A stretch of 64,000 nucleotides of DNA from assembly GCA_036382855.1 (NCBI GenBank), contig DASVPO010000033.1:1-64000 (forward strand), written 5' to 3'. Positions 36,372-45,885 of this stretch are shown here, piece after piece. Each line of letters opens with the position of its first letter. The stretch's first letter is position 1. The notes below the pieces were generated by a model. It saw only the letters and a list, made by a program, of their open reading frames with translations. It did no database searches and was not told the origin of the DNA. The position numbers and the translations under genes are program-made. This stretch comes from DASVTR01 sp036382855 (GTDB lineage Bacteria; Acidobacteriota; Blastocatellia; Pyrinomonadales; Pyrinomonadaceae).

Positions 36372-38492
36372 TTACCAAATCTGGCAGCGGTCTGCGCGGA
36401 CCATCGGGTCGCCGGTTTTGCAGCCGAAGGCTTGCTGGAATTGCGGCATGTTGGAGACTGTGCCGTTGACGCGGAAGCGCGGCAGCGGGTGCGGGTCTGT
36501 GTTGGTTTGCAGGCGCTCGTATTCGGGGCGACCGCTGCCGGCCCAGACCTGCGCGAAGCCGAGGAAGAAACGCTGTTCGGGTGTGAAGCCGTCAATGTCC
36601 GCGGGGCGGGGCTTGCCTTCGAGTGATTTCTTGAAGGCCGCATACGCGATGGTCAGGCCGCCCAAATCCGCGACCGCTTCACCGACAACGAGTTTGCCGT
36701 TCTGCCTTAGATTGTCTTTCGGGTCAACGACGAAAGAGTTGAACTGGTTGACGACGCATTCCGTTCGCTCCTTAAAGTTTTTGAGGTCGGCGTCGGTCCA
36801 CCAGTTTTTGAGATTGCCTTCGGCGTCAAACTGCGCGCCTGAATCGTCGAAGCCGTGCGTCATCTCGTGGCCGATGACAGCGCCGATGGCTCCGTAGTTG
36901 ACGGCATCGTCGGCGGTCAAATCGAAAAAGGGCGATTGCAGGATACCAGCCGGAAAGACAATCTCGTTCATCGAAGGATTGTAGTAGGCGTTGACGGTCG
37001 GCGGCGTCATGTTCCACTCTGTGCGGTCAATGGGCCTGCCGATTTTGTTGAGCACGCGGTTGACTTCAAAGGCACGAGCGCGAAACGTGTTGGCGACGAA
37101 AGATTTTCTATCAACGTCGAGCGCCGAATAGTCGCGCCACTTTTCAGGGTAGCCTATTTTGCGTGCGAAGGCTTCGAGCTTAGCAATCGCCTGCTGCCTC
37201 GTCGGCTGGCTCATCCAGTCGAGCGTCGTCAAATCCTCGCGCAGGGCCGCGACCATATTCTTGACTAACTCAAGCATACGCTCCTTCGCGGCGGGCGGGA
37301 AATTCTTCTCCACGTAGACTTGGCCCACGGCTTCGCCGAGCGCGCGGTCTGTACTCTGCACACAACGCTTCCAGCGCGGAAGATTCTCTTTCGTCCCGGT
37401 CAGAACACGACCGTTGAAGTTGAAAGATTCTTCGACAAACTTTGCAGAGAGCGAGGGCGCACCCGCGTTAATCACGCGCCAGCGCAGATAGGTCTTCCAG
37501 TCAGTGAGCGGGAATTCCGCCAGATAGCCGTCGAGCGCCTTGAAGAAGTTTGGCTGTGCGACGTTGATGTCCGGCGTGCCGCGCAGGCCCATCCCCTTGA
37601 AATACTCTTCCCAGTTGAAATGCGGAGCGAGCGCCGTCGCTTCCTTCAAAGTCATCTTGTGATAGACGGCTTCGGGATTGCGCCGCTCGACGCGCGTCAT
37701 AGAGCTTTCGGCCAGCTTCGTCTCAATCTTCAAAACGGTCGCGGCAGCCGCCGTCGCCTCGTCAGGCGAGTCGCCCAGAAGCTTGAACATGTTCGCGACG
37801 TGCTTCACGTATTCGTTGCGAATCTGCACAGACTTTTCGTCTGTCTTCGTGTAGTAGTCGCGGTCTGGAAGGGTGAGGCCGCCCTGGCTGGCGCTGGCGA
37901 TGACCTGCGTGCTTTTCTTGAAATCCTGCACCGCGCCGAAGTTGAAGAGGCCGCCGATGCCTTGTAGGTGAAAGCGCGCGACGACCGCAGACATATCGCC
38001 CAGGTCTTTAATCTTCTCGATGCGCTTAAATTCAGGCTCAAGCGGCTTCGCGCCTTCCGCCTCAATCTTCGCCTCGTCCATGCAGCTCCCGTAGAAGTCG
38101 CCAATCTTGCGCTCGTTCGTGCCCTTCCCTGCGCTGTGATTACCGGCGGAGGCTTCGAGGATTTCGTGCAGGCGGTCTGCGTTCTGCTCGGCCAACTGGT
38201 TAAAGCGACCCCAGCGCGGGTGGGCAGCCGGGATAGGATTCTTTGCAATCCAGCCGCCGTTGGCGAAGGCGTTGAAATCAATGCACGCGCCGACAGTTTT
38301 GTCCATGTTCGCAGGGTCGAGAGCACGCCGCGTCTGCTGCTGAAGCGGCGGCCCGTCAACGAAGAGCGTTGCCGGGTCAAACTCATTCTCCGTTAAAGCG
38401 GCATGGCCCGGCCCACCCGCAAACGCAAACAGCAACACGAACACGACCGACAACACAACCACGCAGAGACGACGGCGACTCGATAGGCTCAT
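36372..38492 (-). CDS. M13 family metallopeptidase (neprilysin/PepO-like)
   Basis: A zinc endopeptidase of about 706 residues with a signal peptide (VVVLSVVFVLLFAFAGGPGHA). The catalytic site HEMTHGFDD is near residue 543, the third ligand in GEAVADLGGL near 605, and the protein ends RADRCQIW, the normal M13 C-terminus. NAYYNPSMNEIVFPAGIL upstream of the site is also diagnostic. ATG at 38492 is favoured over the GTG at 38495 (AGGA upstream). Expected in the periplasm or outside, degrading peptides. It is single, with a terminator beyond it. Confidence 0.96.
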   Translation of the reverse strand: MSLSSRRRLCVVVLSVVFVLLFAFAGGPGHAALTENEFDPATLFVDGPPLQQQTRRALDPANMDKTVGACIDFNAFANGGWIAKNPIPAAHPRWGRFNQLAEQNADRLHEILEASAGNHSAGKGTNERKIGDFYGSCMDEAKIEAEGAKPLEPEFKRIEKIKDLGDMSAVVARFHLQGIGGLFNFGAVQDFKKSTQVIASASQGGLTLPDRDYYTKTDEKSVQIRNEYVKHVANMFKLLGDSPDEATAAAATVLKIETKLAESSMTRVERRNPEAVYHKMTLKEATALAPHFNWEEYFKGMGLRGTPDINVAQPNFFKALDGYLAEFPLTDWKTYLRWRVINAGAPSLSAKFVEESFNFNGRVLTGTKENLPRWKRCVQSTDRALGEAVGQVYVEKNFPPAAKERMLELVKNMVAALREDLTTLDWMSQPTRQQAIAKLEAFARKIGYPEKWRDYSALDVDRKSFVANTFRARAFEVNRVLNKIGRPIDRTEWNMTPPTVNAYYNPSMNEIVFPAGILQSPFFDLTADDAVNYGAIGAVIGHEMTHGFDDSGAQFDAEGNLKNWWTDADLKNFKERTECVVNQFNSFVVDPKDNLRQNGKLVVGEAVADLGGLTIAYAAFKKSLEGKPRPADIDGFTPEQRFFLGFAQVWAGSGRPEYERLQTNTDPHPLPRFRVNGTVSNMPQFQQAFGCKTGDPMVRADRCQIW

Positions 38493-38560
38493 CACAGGAA
38501 TCCTCGCTTGACTTAAATTGATAAATGAAAGGGGACGGGAACGGAGAGAATCTTAACAAG

Positions 38561-38682
38561 GTAAAAGGTAAAAGTAAAAAGGTAAAAGTAGAAAGGCAAG
38601 ACTAAAAAGCGGAAGGGAAGAGAAAGAGGCTTGTCTCTCATCTTCCCTTTTACCTTTTACCTTTTTACTTTTACCTTACTTT
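38561..38682. repeat. GGTAAAA heptad hairpin
   Basis: Repeated AAGGTAAAAGGTAAAAG-type units at about 38561-38600 face inverted TTTTACCTTTTACC units at about 38641-38680. The right arm contains the stop codon of the methyltransferase gene (38671-38673, TAA inside GGTAA). Middle bases 38600-38640 form the loop region. Confidence 0.8.
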
Positions 38683-39495
38683 TTTCCCTTCCGCCCACGA
38701 GATGGCGAACCAGAGCGCGGCGTCCGGCCTTTTCATCCACTCGCGCAAAGCGTTGATTCCGGCCTCGAAGGCTGCGCGGTCAAGTAGGTCTGCGGAGAGT
38801 ATCAGAGAGCGTGCGCCTTCGAGGACGCCGATGAGATTTTCGAGGTAGAGGGGAAAGTGTGGATGGCCCGCACAACTGCCGAAGAAAATATAGGTATTGC
38901 GAACAGGCTGCGCGCCCGCTTCATAGAGCAGCGCGACGAGACGCTGGCCGACGCGTGGGTCGTTGCCAAGATGCTCGTACGTGCGCGCGTAAGCGTTCCA
39001 GAGGGCGACGGCTGCGGGTGGTTCGGGCCAGAAGCGCATCACGTCGTGATTATCATCTTCGAGCACGATGCGACCGCCCGGTCGCACAGCCCGCAACATC
39101 TGCCGCACAACGGAGAGCGGATCTGCCACATGCTCCAACAGAAAGCGCGTGTGGGCCACATCGAACGCGCCCCACTCTTCATCGTCAAGCGGCAGCGCAA
39201 GCGCGTCGCCCTGCCTGAGTTCGACCAGATGTTCTTCGCCCGCCGCCGCGGCCTGTCTTCTAGCTTCCGCCAGTTGTTCGGCCTCGCGCTCGATGCCGAC
39301 GACGCGTGCGCCGCTTGGACCACTCACGCGAGCCATCGCACGCGTAAACTGCGCCAGCCCGCAGCCCACATCCAGAATGCTTTCGCCACCTTGAAGGCCA
39401 AGCTCGCGCAAGCTGCCTTCATTTAGTATGTCGTTTAAGAGCGAGAGGCGGCGCTGCTCGTCCGCGTCTGTGCCGTGCAGGTATTGCGATGACAT
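38671..39495 (-). CDS. SAM-dependent methyltransferase (class I)
   Basis: The start at 39495 gives MSSQYLHGTDADEQRRL, eight bases from the upstream gene; the frame stays open to 39594 inside that gene and is not family-like. The SAM-binding motif ILDVGCGLAQFTRAM is near residue 40, with VVGIEREAEQ and the post-motif LRAVRPGGRIVLEDD. About 274 residues. Substrate unknown. It is the last gene of the exopolysaccharide/exosortase run, so methylation of a glycan or surface component is a plausible but unproven role. Confidence 0.87.
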   Translation of the reverse strand: MSSQYLHGTDADEQRRLSLLNDILNEGSLRELGLQGGESILDVGCGLAQFTRAMARVSGPSGARVVGIEREAEQLAEARRQAAAAGEEHLVELRQGDALALPLDDEEWGAFDVAHTRFLLEHVADPLSVVRQMLRAVRPGGRIVLEDDNHDVMRFWPEPPAAVALWNAYARTYEHLGNDPRVGQRLVALLYEAGAQPVRNTYIFFGSCAGHPHFPLYLENLIGVLEGARSLILSADLLDRAAFEAGINALREWMKRPDAALWFAISWAEGKKVR

Positions 39496-39503
39496 GCTCT
39501 GGC

Positions 39504-41183
39504 TCAAGGCTTGGTCGCTGGCGCTTGCGGCGTTGTCGTACTGGCTGCTGCGTCTTTTTTGCGTTGAAGGTCTGCGATGCGTCCGGCAGTCCATTCGGGC
39601 GTGCGTCCGCGTTGGCCGCTCAGGCGCGCGTACTCTTCCATCGCGTTGAGCGCGGCGGCGATGTTGCCTTCTTTCTCGCGCACGCGGCTGACATCGAGTA
39701 GGAACTGCGGCTCTTTGTCGCCGTAGGCCGTGGCGGCGCGGCCGTAGGCTTCGGCCGCAGCGTTAAGCTGGCCGAGCGCCTCATACTCGCGCCCCAGATG
39801 AAAGTAGGCTATCGGATAACGCGCGCCTTCCTTCGCAATCAACTTTTGCAGGCTCGCAATTGCCTCCGCATGACGGTTAAGACTCGACAAGACGAAACTG
39901 AGTTCGAGATTCGCGGGCGGGAAAAATCCGCCGCGTCGCGCAAGTACGCGATTGTAGAAGCCGACGGCCTCCTCTTCTCTTTTGTCTTCGCGTGCGGCGC
40001 GTGCGCGTTCGAGCAAATCGTAGGTGTCGCGGTCAACGGTTAAAGAGCGCAAAGATGAAGAGGTGGCTGGTCGTGCGTTGTTGTTGCTGCGGGCCGCGTT
40101 CGGAGCGCTGACGCTCGCGTTTGTTCTAACAGCGGATGATGAAGAAGCGGAGGCAGTTTTCGTTAGACTGTTGAAGTTTTCATTGTTGCTGGCTTCGTAG
40201 GTTTCGGCGTTGTAGAGAATCTCGCGGCGCGCTGCCGCCAGTTGATTGCTTGCGCCGCGACGCGCGGTGAATGAATCAATGACACTGATGGCGCGTTCGG
40301 GATTGCCGTCTTCCGCATAGGCGCGTGCGAGGGCGAGCGCGGCGTCCGTATGGTCGGGCCTCAAGGCCAGCACGCGATGCCATTCGCGCATCGCAAGCGC
40401 CGCTTCGCCGCGCAAGGTGTAGAGGCGTCCCAGATTGTAGCTGGCTTCAGGGTAGCGGTAAGCCTCCTGCCTGAGCGCGCCGGTCAGGGCTTCCTGCGCT
40501 TCGTCCCAACGTCCTTCGCGCATGAGCAGGACGCCTAGGTTGTGCAGTGCGCGCGAGTAGTATCCGCGACGCTGTTCGATGGCTTTGCGGTAAGCCTCAA
40601 TCGCAGAGGTTGTATCGCCGAGGCGAGCGAGCGCGTTGCCTATATTGTAGAAGCCGACGGGATCGAATCGCTCCTCTCTCATCGCTCTCTGCAACTCGTC
40701 AATCGCTTCCGGCTGACGCTTAAGCGCGACGAGATAATCTACAAGCGTGCGCCGTAGGCGTGAGCGCTCGGTGTCGGTCTTCGCGTCCCTTATCTGCGCG
40801 CGAAGCGTCGTCAGCTTATCAGTATTGTTCGCTTCGTCCGGCACAGGAGGCGGCGGCTCGTCTTCAAGTTCGACATTGCTCGCCGCCGGTTCTTCGACAG
40901 CCGCCTGAGTCGCTTTTTGAGCAGCAACCGGGCTGGCGTTATCCTTATCTTTCTTCTGAGAGGATTCCTGAGCCGCCACACGACGCGAGCGCGTCTGCTC
41001 TCGCGTCGCAGGCTTGCGCGCTCCGTTAGATGACTCTCGCTTCCCTGCGCTCTGCGCGCGGACTCCAACTGCGCACAGCACCAGAGACAGCGCCAGCATC
41101 GTTGTGCACTCAAGCACGCAGCGCATCAGCGACCGGCAAGAGAGAGCGCCCGCGCCATTCGAGATTATTTTGTCGTCGCGCAT
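39504..41183 (-). CDS. Secreted TPR-repeat protein
   Basis: A 559-residue protein with a hydrophobic N-terminal segment (TTMLALSLVLCAVGVRA) as signal or anchor, a low-complexity linker, and TPR arrays in two blocks (about residues 125-310 and 380-540) separated by a Ser/Ala/Asn-rich spacer. Units such as AIEAYRKAIEQRRGYYSRALHNLG and ASYNLGRLYTLRGEAALAMREW are clear. GGAGG lies six bases before the ATG. It is in the distal part of the exopolysaccharide/exosortase run; a scaffold role at the envelope is inferred. Confidence 0.85.
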   Translation of the reverse strand: MRDDKIISNGAGALSCRSLMRCVLECTTMLALSLVLCAVGVRAQSAGKRESSNGARKPATREQTRSRRVAAQESSQKKDKDNASPVAAQKATQAAVEEPAASNVELEDEPPPPVPDEANNTDKLTTLRAQIRDAKTDTERSRLRRTLVDYLVALKRQPEAIDELQRAMREERFDPVGFYNIGNALARLGDTTSAIEAYRKAIEQRRGYYSRALHNLGVLLMREGRWDEAQEALTGALRQEAYRYPEASYNLGRLYTLRGEAALAMREWHRVLALRPDHTDAALALARAYAEDGNPERAISVIDSFTARRGASNQLAAARREILYNAETYEASNNENFNSLTKTASASSSSAVRTNASVSAPNAARSNNNARPATSSSLRSLTVDRDTYDLLERARAAREDKREEEAVGFYNRVLARRGGFFPPANLELSFVLSSLNRHAEAIASLQKLIAKEGARYPIAYFHLGREYEALGQLNAAAEAYGRAATAYGDKEPQFLLDVSRVREKEGNIAAALNAMEEYARLSGQRGRTPEWTAGRIADLQRKKDAAASTTTPQAPATKP

Positions 41184-41194
41184 CGGTTTCCTCC

Positions 41195-41289
41195 AGAATA
41201 AGGCAAAAGTAGAAAGATAAAAGGTAAAGAGTTTGGATTGGCTCGCGCCGGATTTTCAAATTAAGAATTTCAGACTTACTTTTACCTTC
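41195..41289. repeat. Weak GGTAAAA-type hairpin after the YCF48-like gene
   Basis: AAAGATAAAAGGTAAAG near 41212-41230 is loosely complementary to CTTACTTTTACCTTCT near 41276-41290. The stop of the YCF48-like gene (41282-41284) lies in the right arm, within AAGGTAAAAG. Confidence 0.5.
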
Positions 41290-42433
41290 TCAGTTCCGGC
41301 TTCCGGGCCGGGGTGTCTGCGTCGTAGGTAATGATTGTGCCGCCGAACCCGACGGCCCAGCCGCGTCTATTGTTGATGAAGCAGAGGCGTTCGAGTGCGT
41401 GCGGCGTGCCGCTCGATACGTTGTTCCAGCGAGCGCCGCCGTCGCGTGTGTATAGCAGCACGCCTTCTGTTCCGCAGGCCCAGCCCTCGTTTGCGCCGGT
41501 GAATTTCACATCCAGCAAATCGCTCTCGACGTTTGAGACCTGCGCGCGCCATGTGCGGCCGCCGTCGCGCGTGGCGAAGATGTGCCCTTTTGCTCCGACG
41601 GCCCAACCGCGTCGTGCATCAACGAAAGAAACGGCCGTGAAACGCACGCGCGGTTTGTCTAACATCGCTTCGTCAAGGACTGCGCCCGTGCGCCACGTCT
41701 CACCGCCGTCGGCCGTTTGCAGGATAGTTGCGCCAGCGCCGACGAGCCAGCCGCGCTCTGAATCCAGAAACGCGCCGCCCAGAAGCAGGTGTCTTGTCGG
41801 CAGGCGTTGTCGCGCCCACGTCAACCCACGGTCGCGCGTGGTGTAGAGCGCACCTGCTTCGCCGAAGACCCAGCCGCGCCCGTCCGCCCCGAACACGGCG
41901 CGCACCAACCGCGCGTCAACGTCAATGCCGCTCATCTCAACGCGCTTCCAGCTTGCTCCGCCATCCGTCGTGCTCATCAAGAAGGTGCGCGGCTCATCCT
42001 TCTCGGTCAGTTCATAGACGGCACGCTCGCAGACGAGCCATCCGTTATTCTCATCCGCGAAATAAACGTCGCGCAGAGCATCCTTCGTCGGACGGCGCTC
42101 GACGCGCCACGTCTCGCCGCCATCAGTGGTCGTCAGCAGCGCACCGTTGCTGCCCACGGCCCAGCCTCTCTGCGCGTCAAGAAAATAGACCGCGTGCAGC
42201 CAAGCGAACGTCCCCGAACGCTGTCGCTGCCAAGCGCCCTGCGCGCTCGCGCCAAGCGTGCAGATGAGCAACAATATCAGGAAACGATGAACGCGGAACG
42301 ATGAACGATGAGCGCTGCAACGTGAACACTGCAACCTGAACGTGAAAGGAGAAACGCGGAACGATGAATGATGAACGCAAGACACTACCTGCGCCTTCCG
42401 TTGCTCATTCATCGTTCCGCGTTCATCGTTCAT
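41282..42433 (-). CDS. YCF48-like beta-propeller protein; N-terminus built from repeats
   Basis: Residues about 65-370 are a propeller of YCF48/BNR type, with repeats such as TTTDGGETW, STTDGGASW, TTRDRGLTW, TADGGETW and ATRDGGRTW and recurrent RGWAVG. A signal peptide (FLILLLICTLGASAQG) lies at residues 51-66, unusually far from the first ATG. The first 50 residues (MNDERGTMNEQR, HSSFRV twice) are encoded by GAACGAT repeats. The true start is therefore uncertain: ATG at 42433 or 42412, or a TTG next to the signal peptide. It follows the Wza-like gene in the export operon. Confidence 0.8.
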   Translation of the reverse strand: MNDERGTMNEQRKAQVVSCVHHSSFRVSPFTFRLQCSRCSAHRSSFRVHRFLILLLICTLGASAQGAWQRQRSGTFAWLHAVYFLDAQRGWAVGSNGALLTTTDGGETWRVERRPTKDALRDVYFADENNGWLVCERAVYELTEKDEPRTFLMSTTDGGASWKRVEMSGIDVDARLVRAVFGADGRGWVFGEAGALYTTRDRGLTWARQRLPTRHLLLGGAFLDSERGWLVGAGATILQTADGGETWRTGAVLDEAMLDKPRVRFTAVSFVDARRGWAVGAKGHIFATRDGGRTWRAQVSNVESDLLDVKFTGANEGWACGTEGVLLYTRDGGARWNNVSSGTPHALERLCFINNRRGWAVGFGGTIITYDADTPARKPELRR

Positions 42434-42440
42434 CCTTTTC
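42285..42440. repeat. GAACGAT heptad repeat, several inverted arms, within 5' end of a CDS
   Basis: Arms such as AACGATGAACGCGGAACGA (about 42283-42301) and CGCGGAACGATGAATGATGA (about 42354-42373) face TCATTCATCGTTCCGCGTTC (about 42405-42424). It sits directly after the stop of the Wza-like gene (42443) and inside the open frame of the next gene. Confidence 0.85.
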
Positions 42441-42442
42441 GT

Positions 42443-43372
42443 TTACCATCCTCCTGTGAAGATGCGTGCGAAGCTGACGACGGGGAGCAGGTCCATAATC
42501 TGTTTCACCTTCTTCAGGGTGTTGCCGGGGACGATGACCTGATCGCCGGGCGCGAGGTACGTATCGTCAGGAATTTTTCCTCTGAGGATGGCTTTGACGT
42601 TGACGTGGATGGTGTCGAGCCTGCCGTCTGCTTTGCGGCGCAGCACGGCGACCTTGCTCGAATCGCCCGTATTGAGAACGCCGCCCGCTTCAGCCAGAGC
42701 CTCGCGCACGGTCAGCCGTCGCGACATCAGTTTGATGCCCGGCTGCGCAACATCGCCTATGACGCTGTAGCGATACGAAACCGCCTTGTCGAGCAGAACA
42801 TCAACCTTCGGGTCAATGATGTACTCGTCGTACTTCTGCCGGATTATCTCCGCGACCTCTTCGACCGTCTTGCCGTTAACGAGAACGCCGCCGGGAATCA
42901 AAGCCAGAGAGATGCGCCCGTGCGGCGGAATCGTGATGCCTGTGCGCGAGTAGCGGTCGTGGCCGAAGACCGTCACGGAGATGACATCTTCCGGGCCGAG
43001 GCGATAGGTGGCGAAGAAGTTGTTGTAGTAGGGAGCGATGGTCGCTTCCTCTTCAGACATCATCTCGCGGCGGTTGGCCTGTGTCTCCGCCGGAACATCA
43101 GACGGAAGCGAGCTGGTGTCGTCAGGCTCTAAGCGTTCGGCCGGAGCTGACGACGACCGTTTCGGCTCGTTCGTTGTCGCCGTCGTCTTCTGCGCCTTCT
43201 TCTTCGACTTCGAATCCTGCCCGAAGATTTTACTCAGCAAGCCCTTCTTCTGAGCGGGTGCTTGCTCGGCCGTTGACGACGGCTGCTGTTGCTGCTGCTG
43301 CTCCTGCCCCAGCGCTACCACGCTGCAACCGAGCGCAAGCACCATTACCGCCAGCATGATTTTCATCTTCAT
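42443..43372 (-). CDS. Polysaccharide export outer-membrane protein (Wza-like)
   Basis: The start at 43372 is backed by GGAGG ten bases upstream. A signal sequence (MLAVMVLALGCSVVALG) has a possible lipobox cysteine. A Gln-rich and Lys-rich linker precedes the Poly_export domain (YRLGPEDVISVTVFGHDRYSRTGITIPPHGRISLALIPGGVLVNGKT), followed by SLBB-like domains (YSVIGDVAQPGIKLMSRRLTVREALAEAGGV; YLAPGDQVIVPG). It forms the outer-membrane exit of the polysaccharide system encoded by the upstream genes. About 309 residues. Confidence 0.92.
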   Translation of the reverse strand: MKMKIMLAVMVLALGCSVVALGQEQQQQQQPSSTAEQAPAQKKGLLSKIFGQDSKSKKKAQKTTATTNEPKRSSSAPAERLEPDDTSSLPSDVPAETQANRREMMSEEEATIAPYYNNFFATYRLGPEDVISVTVFGHDRYSRTGITIPPHGRISLALIPGGVLVNGKTVEEVAEIIRQKYDEYIIDPKVDVLLDKAVSYRYSVIGDVAQPGIKLMSRRLTVREALAEAGGVLNTGDSSKVAVLRRKADGRLDTIHVNVKAILRGKIPDDTYLAPGDQVIVPGNTLKKVKQIMDLLPVVSFARIFTGGW

Positions 43373-43405
43373 TTTCCACACACCTCCAGAACTGCTCTTG
43401 AACAA

Positions 43406-44794
43406 CTAACGCGCGCCGCGCCCGAAGAGAATCGTCTTGATTGTCTCGAAGAGAATCGCGGCGTCGAGCATCAGGCTTTGATTCTTGATGTAGTAAAGGT
43501 CGTATTGCAGCTTTTGCCGCGCGTCTTCAATCGAAGAGCCGTAGGGGTATTTGATCTGCGCCCAGCCCGTGAGGCCCGGCGCAATCAAATGGCGCTGCTC
43601 GTAGAAGGGAATCTCCTGTGCGAGTTGGGAGACGAAGTGCGGGCGTTCGGGCCTTGGGCCAACGAAGCTCATCTCGCCCTTCAGGATATTCCAGAATTGC
43701 GGTAACTCGTCCACGCGTATCTTGCGTATGATGCGCCCGACGCGCGTCGTGCGGTCATCCATCGAGCGCGCCCAGACAGGCCCGTCCTTCTCCGCGTCCA
43801 CACGCATCGAGCGAAACTTCATAATCGTAAAGGGGCGACCGTTCTTGCCGACGCGCTCCTGCCTGTAGAGCACTGGGCCGGGCGATTCAAGCTTGATGAG
43901 AACAGCCGTCAGGATGGCGATGGGCAGCGAGAGAATCGCGCCGACGAGCGCTACGCCGCGATGAAGGATGGCACGCGCAATACCGCTCATGCGCTTCTGC
44001 CGCCCGCGTCCCGAAAAGATGAGCCATGAGGGACGCAGCATGTCCAGATTCACACGCCCCGTCAGGCGCTCATAAAACGACGCGCCCTCTTCGATGGAGA
44101 CGTTGCCGGACAAACTCAAATCAAGAAGCTGCTCGCTCGGAAACTGCCCGCGCCGCTCGCCCATGGAGACGACGATGCGGTCAACGTTTTCGCGCTCGAC
44201 AATCGCTGCCAGTTCCGATGTCAGCCCGACGACGCGCGGGTTAATCAGGCTCTTGCCCAGAAGCTCCGGGTCGTTGTCAACAAAACCGAGGATGCGAAAG
44301 CCCGCGTCGCGTCGTTCAAGCGTCTCGCGTGCAATCTCTATGGCCGCCGCGCCTGAGCCGACAATCAATATACGCTCGCCGTAATCCGGGTGGCCCAGAA
44401 ACCAGTGAATCGAGATGCGCCAAGCGACCATCAGCAGGAGCGCAAGCGGCAGCGCAATCAACGTCACGCCGCGCCCAATCATCAAACGCGGCAGGGCATA
44501 GAAGGCAATCGCCAGTGCGACCCACGCGAGGCCCAGAGCCTGAATCAATCTTAAGACCAACTCGCGACGGTCGTGCATCCGCACGAAGTCGTAAAGGTCG
44601 TAGAGATAGAACGCGCCGAGGCAGAAAGCTGTCGCCAGCGCAGCCTTGAAGAAGCCATATTTCTGTATCAACTCCTCTTCGGCATCCATCGTGCCGAGCC
44701 GCAGATAGACTGCGACTATCAACCCGCCGAAGATAAGGGTCGCTTCGGCGAGGAGCAGCAGGATGGTTCTTGCATTGAGGCGCGCGGCTCTCAA
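43406..44794 (-). CDS. Polyprenyl-phosphate sugar transferase (exopolysaccharide initiation)
   Basis: Initiating phosphoglycosyltransferase of the WbaP/WcaJ/EpsB_2 class. The N-terminal half has about four membrane helices and a nucleotide-binding-like CoA_binding_3 region (ILIVGSGAAAIEIARE). The catalytic half, from about residue 275, holds SPGPVLYRQERVGKNG, FTIMKFRSMRVDAE, RIRKIRVDELPQFWNIL-like sequence and SFVGPRPERPHFV. It transfers a sugar phosphate to undecaprenyl phosphate. The start is a TTG whose bases overlap the stop of the kinase gene (TTGA), with AGGAGG upstream. 462 residues; the PEP-CTERM-associated subgroup fits the neighbours. Confidence 0.92.
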   Translation of the reverse strand: MRAARLNARTILLLLAEATLIFGGLIVAVYLRLGTMDAEEELIQKYGFFKAALATAFCLGAFYLYDLYDFVRMHDRRELVLRLIQALGLAWVALAIAFYALPRLMIGRGVTLIALPLALLLMVAWRISIHWFLGHPDYGERILIVGSGAAAIEIARETLERRDAGFRILGFVDNDPELLGKSLINPRVVGLTSELAAIVERENVDRIVVSMGERRGQFPSEQLLDLSLSGNVSIEEGASFYERLTGRVNLDMLRPSWLIFSGRGRQKRMSGIARAILHRGVALVGAILSLPIAILTAVLIKLESPGPVLYRQERVGKNGRPFTIMKFRSMRVDAEKDGPVWARSMDDRTTRVGRIIRKIRVDELPQFWNILKGEMSFVGPRPERPHFVSQLAQEIPFYEQRHLIAPGLTGWAQIKYPYGSSIEDARQKLQYDLYYIKNQSLMLDAAILFETIKTILFGRGAR

Positions 44795-45885
44795 GTTGCG
44801 GCGATGACCTCCTCTTTCACCATCTTCGATTCGGATTTCGGAGGCTGAGCCTCTTTGTCGCGGCGATAATAACGCTGCTGGTAATAGTAGGAGCTTTCGT
44901 CTAACTGTTCGTCGGCGCGGTTTAAGATAACGCCGAGCATTCTCTCCTTGGGGAGTTGTTCGAGCAGGCGGTCAACTGCGGCGTAGCGCGTCTTTCCGGC
45001 GCGGACGACGAGCATTGCTCCGTCAGCACGATTGATCAGCACGTTGGCGTCCGTGAAGATGCCGAGCGGCGGAGCATCAATGATGACGTAGTCAAACATC
45101 TTCCGCGCCTCGCTCAAAAGCGCTGCGAAGCGCGGGCCCGAAAGAACCTCCGCCACATCATCGCGCACGGAGCCGCCGGGCAGCAGGTGCAGCCCTGAAG
45201 GATCGAGACGAATGATGGCGTCAGTTAGCGTCAACTCTCCGGCCAGCACTTCGGAGAGTCCGCCGTCTGTTTCAATGCCCAGATAGTCCGTGGCGCAGGG
45301 GTGGCGCAAATCGCTGTCTATGATGAGAGCGCGAACGCCGTCGGTCTGGGCCAATAGCCACGCAAGATTGAGCGCGGTCAACGTCTTCCCTTCAGCGATT
45401 CCGGCGCTCGTAATCACAAACGCCTGCATGTTGCGACGCTCGCCCGCTTGCAGCACGCGCGTGCGGAGAGAACGGAACTGCTCGCAATAGGCCGAGCGCG
45501 GCTGTGTGATGGCGACGAGATGTGGCTCGACGCGCGCCGGGGAGATGTCTATTGAAACAAACTCCATGGCGCGCGCCGACCCGGCAGCGTCCAAAGTTGC
45601 CCCAGCATCACGCGAAGTTTGACCAATGGGGAGTGCCGACCCGTTGGTTTTTTCGGTGTGCGCAGTGGACGCTGACTGCTGCGTTGCAACGCTGCGACCG
45701 GCAAACAGCGGCGAGCTATCCCACGGATGCTCTTCGCCGTTTGCGCCGGAAGCTGCTGCGGGAGCTTGTTTGCTGCTCTCGTGGCCGTTGCGACGCTTTC
45801 CTTCGTCTGACCTGTTTGATTTCTTCTTCTGGCCGCTTTTATCTGCGGCGCTGGCGCGTTTCAGCGCGTCGTAAACTCTGCCCAT
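44791..45885 (-). CDS. BY-kinase (CpsD/CapB-type tyrosine autokinase)
   Basis: The start at 45885 gives MGRVYDALKRAS, the usual N-terminus of XrtA-associated tyrosine kinases; longer frames upstream run through the ATPase gene. The Walker A-like segment VITSAGIAEGKTLTA is at residues 157-171, Walker A' at ALIIDSDLRHP, Walker B at YVIIDAPPLG. A tyrosine cluster (SSYYYQQRYYRR) near the C-terminus is the expected autophosphorylation site. It works with the Wzz-like protein to control chain length. TAATG overlap with the ATPase gene. About 364 residues. Confidence 0.93.
   Translation of the reverse strand: MGRVYDALKRASAADKSGQKKKSNRSDEGKRRNGHESSKQAPAAASGANGEEHPWDSSPLFAGRSVATQQSASTAHTEKTNGSALPIGQTSRDAGATLDAAGSARAMEFVSIDISPARVEPHLVAITQPRSAYCEQFRSLRTRVLQAGERRNMQAFVITSAGIAEGKTLTALNLAWLLAQTDGVRALIIDSDLRHPCATDYLGIETDGGLSEVLAGELTLTDAIIRLDPSGLHLLPGGSVRDDVAEVLSGPRFAALLSEARKMFDYVIIDAPPLGIFTDANVLINRADGAMLVVRAGKTRYAAVDRLLEQLPKERMLGVILNRADEQLDESSYYYQQRYYRRDKEAQPPKSESKMVKEEVIAAT

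Noticed and set aside
42285..42440. Insertion-sequence ends
   Set aside because: There is no transposase and the arms are degenerate 7-bp units, not a terminal inverted repeat.
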